Positions 60,531 to 64,000 of a stretch of 64,000 nucleotides of DNA are shown here, one piece after another. The notes below the pieces were generated by a model. That model made no database searches and had not been told where the DNA came from. It was given only the letters and a program-made list of their open reading frames with translations. The stretch lies in the NCBI RefSeq assembly GCF_030915465.1, contig NZ_CP133267.1, positions 992,001-1,056,000 of the forward strand, read 5' to 3'. The DNA comes from Neobacillus sp. PS3-34 (GTDB lineage: Bacteria; Bacillota; Bacilli; Bacillales; Cytobacillaceae). Positions within the stretch are counted from its first letter, which is position 1, and every line of letters begins with the position of its first letter. The position numbers and the translations under genes were made by a program.

Positions 60531-60725
60531 TTAAATTGTAGGCTGCCAGGCAGGTTTCCGCCTAAGAGCAAATTGCTGATGAAGATTTAAGAGCAAATCG
60601 AGCTCTTTACTCTTCTTTACTGTTTCAAAACTGTTTAGGCCAGTTCGGGAAGCGGCGTGGATCATTTCTTCCCGTTTTTGCTCAATTTCTACTATTAAGC
60701 TTCTATAACTTTCAAAACGTTCCAT
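60531..60725 (-). CDS. Spo0E-family aspartyl-phosphate phosphatase
   Basis: 64 residues. The pattern IEQKREEMIHAASRTGLNSF followed by ETVKKSKELDLLLNLHQQF is the Spo0E family helical hairpin, with SKELD in place of the usual SQELD. Such proteins dephosphorylate Spo0A~P and delay sporulation. The ATG at 60725 lies 8 bp after AGGAG; the frame is open to 60743. Which Spo0E paralogue (YisI, YnzD or other) it matches cannot be told. Confidence 0.85.
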   Translation of the reverse strand: MERFESYRSLIVEIEQKREEMIHAASRTGLNSFETVKKSKELDLLLNLHQQFALRRKPAWQPTI

Positions 60726-60850
60726 CCACATCACTCCTTTCACTATGTCTATTTTACTATTTTGTCACATATTTTACAATAATTTGATTCGATAAAGCAT
60801 TAAAATATTTATATGGAATAAAGAGATTTTATGTATAAATGGGTAGCTGT

Positions 60851-61045
60851 CTAGCTTCTTGGTGCCTTTAAATATTGGTACAAAACATCGCCGCTCCGTT
60901 GAGCAATTCCACGGAAATTCTTAAAATCTTCTCTTTGTACCAATATCTGGCGAAATGGCAGAAAATCTTCTTTTTTCACGTAATATTCGTACAACTCGCC
61001 TGTTTTTAATTTTTCAAGCACTTCATTGATTAGTACTATATCCAT
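60851..61045 (-). CDS. Conserved small hypothetical protein
   Basis: 64 residues, soluble: MDIVLINEVLEKLKTGELYE, then KKEDFLPFRQILVQREDFKN and RGIAQRSGDVLYQYL. It appears to be a compact alpha-beta protein without cysteine or membrane segment. AGGAGG lies 7 bp before the ATG at 61045; upstream in-frame residues are not protein-like. Divergent from ykvS. No family recognised. Confidence 0.65.
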   Translation of the reverse strand: MDIVLINEVLEKLKTGELYEYYVKKEDFLPFRQILVQREDFKNFRGIAQRSGDVLYQYLKAPRS

Positions 61046-61283
61046 TTTTCTTCCTCCTGTGTTCACGCATCGCAATATTTTGACTGAATATGATAGTAAC
61101 ATATAATCAGCGGAACAGCATTTATGATAAATATATTGGAATAATTGTAAATTAATCAGAATCTTCAACCTTCACTCAATTAATTTATTTAAATTGTCAC
61201 ATAAAAGCCTTTACGAAAAAATAAAAGTAGTGCAAACTGTTATTTATATGGATATAAGCTGCTTACAAAGGGAGAGAGATAAT

Positions 61284-61472
61284 ATGAAAAAAGCAGAAGT
61301 GGGAAATGTGATTGAATTTCGTGAGGGTTTACAAGGAATTGTTGAAAAAGTAAATGAGAACTCAGTTATCGTTGACCTAACTTATATGGATAATTACAGA
61401 GATTTAGAGCTTGATCAGCGAACTGTTATAAATCACAAAAACTATAAAATCATAAAAGAAAGCGCTTATTAA
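61284..61472 (+). CDS. ykvS: YkvS family protein (DUF2187)
   Basis: 62 residues: MKKAEVGNVIEFREGLQGIV and EKVNENSVIVDLTYMDNYRD are almost identical to B. subtilis YkvS, a KOW-like small beta protein of unknown function. The start at 61284 has GGGAGAGAG upstream; the longer frame from 61194 is not conserved. Followed by a hairpin (GAAGCAGCCC/AGGGCTGCTTC) at 61508-61533. Confidence 0.9.
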   Translation: MKKAEVGNVIEFREGLQGIVEKVNENSVIVDLTYMDNYRDLELDQRTVINHKNYKIIKESAY

Positions 61473-61520
61473 TTTATTAAAAGTTTTATATACTCGACGA
61501 AAACATTGAAGCAGCCCTTA

Positions 61521-62192
61521 TCAGGGCTGCTTCAATTCGGTTTGTTCTTTTATTTTGTCAGATTCATAAATATGGATTCCGCTCTCTCTCTTCAAAGCAG
61601 ACACCACCATTGAACAGGCGACCGTTTCGGCCGGTATTGGGGCATATTTTTTCAAACTGCCCTTAAGGAACCCCGAAAAGGGCTTTGCAAACCATTCAGC
61701 TGCTCTTTCCCCCAGCCTGAACTCCTCCCTTTTTCCAAGCAAAAGGGAAGGCCTAAAAATATGGACACCTGTAAAAGGCAGTTTTTTAATCCCTTCCTCC
61801 ATTTCACCTTTCACACGATTATAGAAGATACGGGAATCACTGCTAGCACCCATAGCAGAAACGGTCAGGAATTGTTCAGCCCCTGCTTCAATTGCTATCT
61901 TACCGGCTGCTAAGGGATACTCAAAGTCTACCTGTTTAAAAGCTGATTCAGATCCTGCCTTTTTTATCGTTGTACCAAGACAGCAAAAGACGTCATGTAC
62001 CTTAAAAACCTCTTTAAATTTCTCTAGTTCCGATAATTCAAAAGTGAACTTTTGCAATTTGGGATGTTCAAACGGAAAATCCCTCCTAGTAATAATGGCA
62101 ACATAATCATAGGCGTTACTATGTAATAAATGATTAAGCAAATGTCCCCCTATTAATCCTGTAGCACCCAGGATCAGCGCTCTCCTGCCCAT
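61521..62192 (-). CDS. NAD(P)-binding oxidoreductase, atypical SDR (HTATIP2/YbjT-like)
   Basis: 223 residues. Rossmann motif MGRRALILGATGLIGGHLL, then CCLGTTIKKAG, LTVSAMGASSDS and YNRVKGEME; this is the layout of atypical SDRs related to HTATIP2. Substrate unknown. The start at 62192 follows AAAGGGAGGGG; the frame extends to 62231, into the hairpin cassette. It is bounded by hairpins on both sides. Confidence 0.8.
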   Translation of the reverse strand: MGRRALILGATGLIGGHLLNHLLHSNAYDYVAIITRRDFPFEHPKLQKFTFELSELEKFKEVFKVHDVFCCLGTTIKKAGSESAFKQVDFEYPLAAGKIAIEAGAEQFLTVSAMGASSDSRIFYNRVKGEMEEGIKKLPFTGVHIFRPSLLLGKREEFRLGERAAEWFAKPFSGFLKGSLKKYAPIPAETVACSMVVSALKRESGIHIYESDKIKEQTELKQP

Positions 62193-62210
62193 ACAGTCCC
62201 CTCCCTTTGT

Positions 62211-62257
62211 AAGGTGACAGGCACCATCCAAAAATTTGGAAGGTGCCTGTCACCTTT
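62211..62257. terminator. GTGACAGGCACC hairpin cassette, second copy
   Basis: AAGGTGACAGGCACC and GGTGCCTGTCACCTT form a 15-bp perfect stem around an AT-rich loop. Nearly the same as 22267-22314. It ends the small leftward gene at 62256. Confidence 0.85.
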
Positions 62258-62375
62258 AGTTAGTTTTAGGTGTTTCTTGTGATATCTCTTTTAATGATTT
62301 TATTTTACCATGGGGATTTTGATCTTGCTTTCTGACGGTCCATTCCCGTTCTTTTTCACTTTTTGACTTACTCAT
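62256..62375 (-). CDS. 39-residue charged small protein
   Basis: AAAGGAGG lies 8 bp before the ATG at 62375. The product starts MSKSKSEKEREWTVRKQDQN and continues PHGKIKSLKEISQE; it is hydrophilic with no cysteine. It resembles short conserved Bacillus proteins that I cannot name with certainty (possibly DUF6254). Its stop codon lies inside the end of the terminator cassette. Too short for standard gene calling. Confidence 0.65.
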   Translation of the reverse strand: MSKSKSEKEREWTVRKQDQNPHGKIKSLKEISQETPKTN

Positions 62376-62503
62376 AGGACGCCTCCTTTCATCACTATAG
62401 CTTTTTCCATCTTGACGGAGTTTATTATAAGAAAAAAATTGTAACTCTTTGCGGCTATTGTACGACTAACATATTAAATGGACCGCCATAAAGGAGGGCT
62501 ACC

Positions 62504-63163
62504 ATGTTCAAATGGAATAGAGTATTAGCAGCAATTGTAATCATGACAATAATACTTTCGGGATGCGGCACTGCAGAAAAGACCATAGTACATATAAATG
62601 GCAGTAAGAAACAGGCTCCTGCAGGACAGGCTGAAAAGAAAAAAGCTGATAATAATCATGATGCTAATAAAAGACAGCCGGAAACGGCAATAAGATTATT
62701 AGAGCAAAATATCCAATATAAAATGAATGGCCAAGAAATGGAGATTACTGCTTTTTTAAAGCATTCAGACAACGAAGGATACTCCATATATGTATTGCCT
62801 GAATATGAATTGACCGCCGAAGAGCCTAATAGGGACATTTTGTTTCTAAAAAAGGATGATTCCATTTTTATGAGGATCGAAGCCATGCCAGCTGATGCCG
62901 ATAAGCAGGTAATTAAGGACACAATGTTAGGAGAATTGTCTGCAGTTAGTACGGATGTTAAAGAACTGCAGCTTCCGAATGACGAATTGTTTACAAACGG
63001 TATCGGACTAGAGGCTTCCAAGAATGAAGACACGATAATTTCCTATTATATTAATACAAATGATCTAAAAGTAAAACTTACCATGCACACAAAAATTAAT
63101 GCGGACCATCGAGATGCTTTCCTGCAAATGGCCAAGACTATAATGAAAGAAAAACACGAATAA
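62504..63163 (+). CDS. Lipoprotein of unknown function
   Basis: 219 residues: signal peptide with lipobox ILSGCG, a Lys/Asn/Ala-rich linker (about 22-60), then a folded domain with QNIQYKMNGQEMEITAFLKH and ADADKQVIKDTMLGELSAV. No family recognised; a DUF4309- or DUF4367-like envelope protein is possible. AAGGAGGG lies 7 bp before the ATG. Ends in its own terminator. Confidence 0.72.
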   Translation: MFKWNRVLAAIVIMTIILSGCGTAEKTIVHINGSKKQAPAGQAEKKKADNNHDANKRQPETAIRLLEQNIQYKMNGQEMEITAFLKHSDNEGYSIYVLPEYELTAEEPNRDILFLKKDDSIFMRIEAMPADADKQVIKDTMLGELSAVSTDVKELQLPNDELFTNGIGLEASKNEDTIISYYINTNDLKVKLTMHTKINADHRDAFLQMAKTIMKEKHE

Positions 63164-63167
63164 ATAA

Positions 63168-63192
63168 ACCCGGCACCTGCCGGGTCTTTATT
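63168..63192. terminator. Terminator between the lipoprotein and ykvI
   Basis: CCCGGCA pairs with TGCCGGG around CC, followed by TCTTTATTTT. Confidence 0.8.
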
Positions 63193-63203
63193 TTGCATAC
63201 TGA

Positions 63204-64000
63204 TTATTCCCCCCTTGTTAAGGGCTTCAACCAAAGAAGCACAATAAAGGCCAGACTTACATAACCGAATATTGGATATAGCAGCGAAAGCAAGGTCCCA
63301 TAATTAATCATGCTGATAAAATAAGTTATAGCAAAAATGGCAATTACCGAAATTATCGTCGGAATGTGAAGATTCTTTTTCAATTGCCTCTCCAGTCCAA
63401 ACACATTGCCGACTACCGATGTAAAGATTTCCCCATATATAACCAAAACAAAAATCCAGTACAGCTTGGAGGCAGTACCCTTCATGATGATTGCCATCGG
63501 AATTTCATAAGATGTAAAACCTGGGAGCATGATGAGGGTAAAGTGGCTGGATATAAGGATTATAGTTAACGCACCGCCGCCAATGATTCCCCCCATTTAA
63601 TTGCCCATTCATCCTTCACTTCAGCAGCAACAGGCACGAGAACCGCCTGTGCCAACCCAAGATTAAACGCTGTGTATGAAAATGGAGCAATGACTGATTT
63701 CCAGCCATCATCAGCATGAGGTATATATAGGAGCTTAGAGATAAATTCGGAATTACCTACCGAAAAGATCATCAGCATTAAACTAAAGGAGACCATTATT
63801 GGCACCACAAATGAATTCACCGCAAAAAGTCCTTTGGTTCCTATGATCATGACAATAATAGATAGAAGGATAGTTAAAAAAATGCCCCACTCTTTCGCCA
63901 AGCCCAATTGTTCCTCAAAAACGGCTCCTGCACCAGAAAGCATAACGGCTGTTACGCCAAGAAGCATAATAAGCATGAGCGCATTAATTCCCCTTCCAGC
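63204..64000 (-). pseudogene. ykvI: YkvI-family membrane transporter-like protein, partial and frameshifted at about 63590
   Basis: The gene enters from beyond 64000; about 265 C-terminal residues are here. Helices such as LIMLLGVTAVMLSGAGAVFE, LGLAQAVLVPVAAEV and SLLYPIFGYVSLAFIVLLWL fit the YkvI family, distantly related to amino-acid permease-like transporters. The frame stops at KWGESLAAVR and continues as GGIIGGGALTIILISSHF; one G lost in the G-run at 63591-63596 explains it. ykvI is near ykvS in B. subtilis. Confidence 0.75.

Overview
The window is a chromosomal segment from a spore-forming Bacillaceae bacterium, AT-rich overall. Gene content and order follow the Bacillus subtilis chromosome closely, in inverted orientation: cta genes, ftsW, the yla block, typA, yktCBA, speA, the SR1P gene, pdhDCBA, ykyA, def, ykrA, rpoY-rnjA, ykuVU, dapL-dapH, ccpC, ykuL, ykuJ, ykuI, fadH, kre, cheV, patA, ykwC, ptsIH, ykvS and ykvI. 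No rRNA, tRNA, CRISPR array, prophage or full insertion sequence was seen. The genus cannot be fixed from this window; a soil Bacillus-type lineage (Mesobacillus, Cytobacillus, Neobacillus or similar) would fit.

Layout. 1-6.9 kb: caa3 oxidase and heme A biosynthesis (ctaEDCB, divergent ctaA) plus ftsW, with the usual pycA absent between ctaA and ftsW. 7-16.8 kb: conserved yla/ykt housekeeping genes. 16.8-21.5 kb: nitronate monooxygenase-like enzyme, arginine decarboxylase SpeA, the SR1P small protein and small unknowns. 21.6-28.8 kb: pyruvate dehydrogenase operon pdhABCD and flanking lipoproteins. 29-34 kb: a YjcZ-type sporulation peptide, def, ykrA, an EamA transporter, a 23-residue amphipathic peptide, rpoY and rnjA. 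34-37.5 kb: a cytochrome bd oxidase pair with a palindromic operator, and a DUF4349 lipoprotein. 37.9-45.5 kb: thiol/peroxide defence (ykuV, ykuU), lysine/peptidoglycan precursor synthesis (dapH, dapL), ccpC, a drug-type MFS exporter, ykuL and ykuJ. 45.6-54.4 kb: MBL hydrolase, ykuI, a C39-like lipoprotein, fadH with a FadR box, kre, cheV and patA. 54.4-64 kb: ykwC, SDR enzymes, PTS general proteins ptsHI, a Spo0E-like phosphatase, ykvS and ykvI.

Two layers of structure are not explained by genes. First, there is a MITE-like repeat family. Five copies of about 230-290 bp were found, with GGCTGTTTTC/GAAAACAGCC termini; four are intact at both ends and those four are flanked by 7-8 bp direct repeats. 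There is also a second hairpin repeat family (two copies and a remnant). Both families can carry a related ~60 bp internal module whose stem shows a compensatory base change. Second, 16 genes, including essential ones (ftsW, pdhA, ptsI), are broken by 18 frameshifts. All are net losses of one base (two could be -2 or +1), and ten sit exactly at a GGCC core. I read this as systematic sequence error, possibly linked to modified GGCC sites, rather than gene decay. Correcting each break gives proteins of the expected family length.
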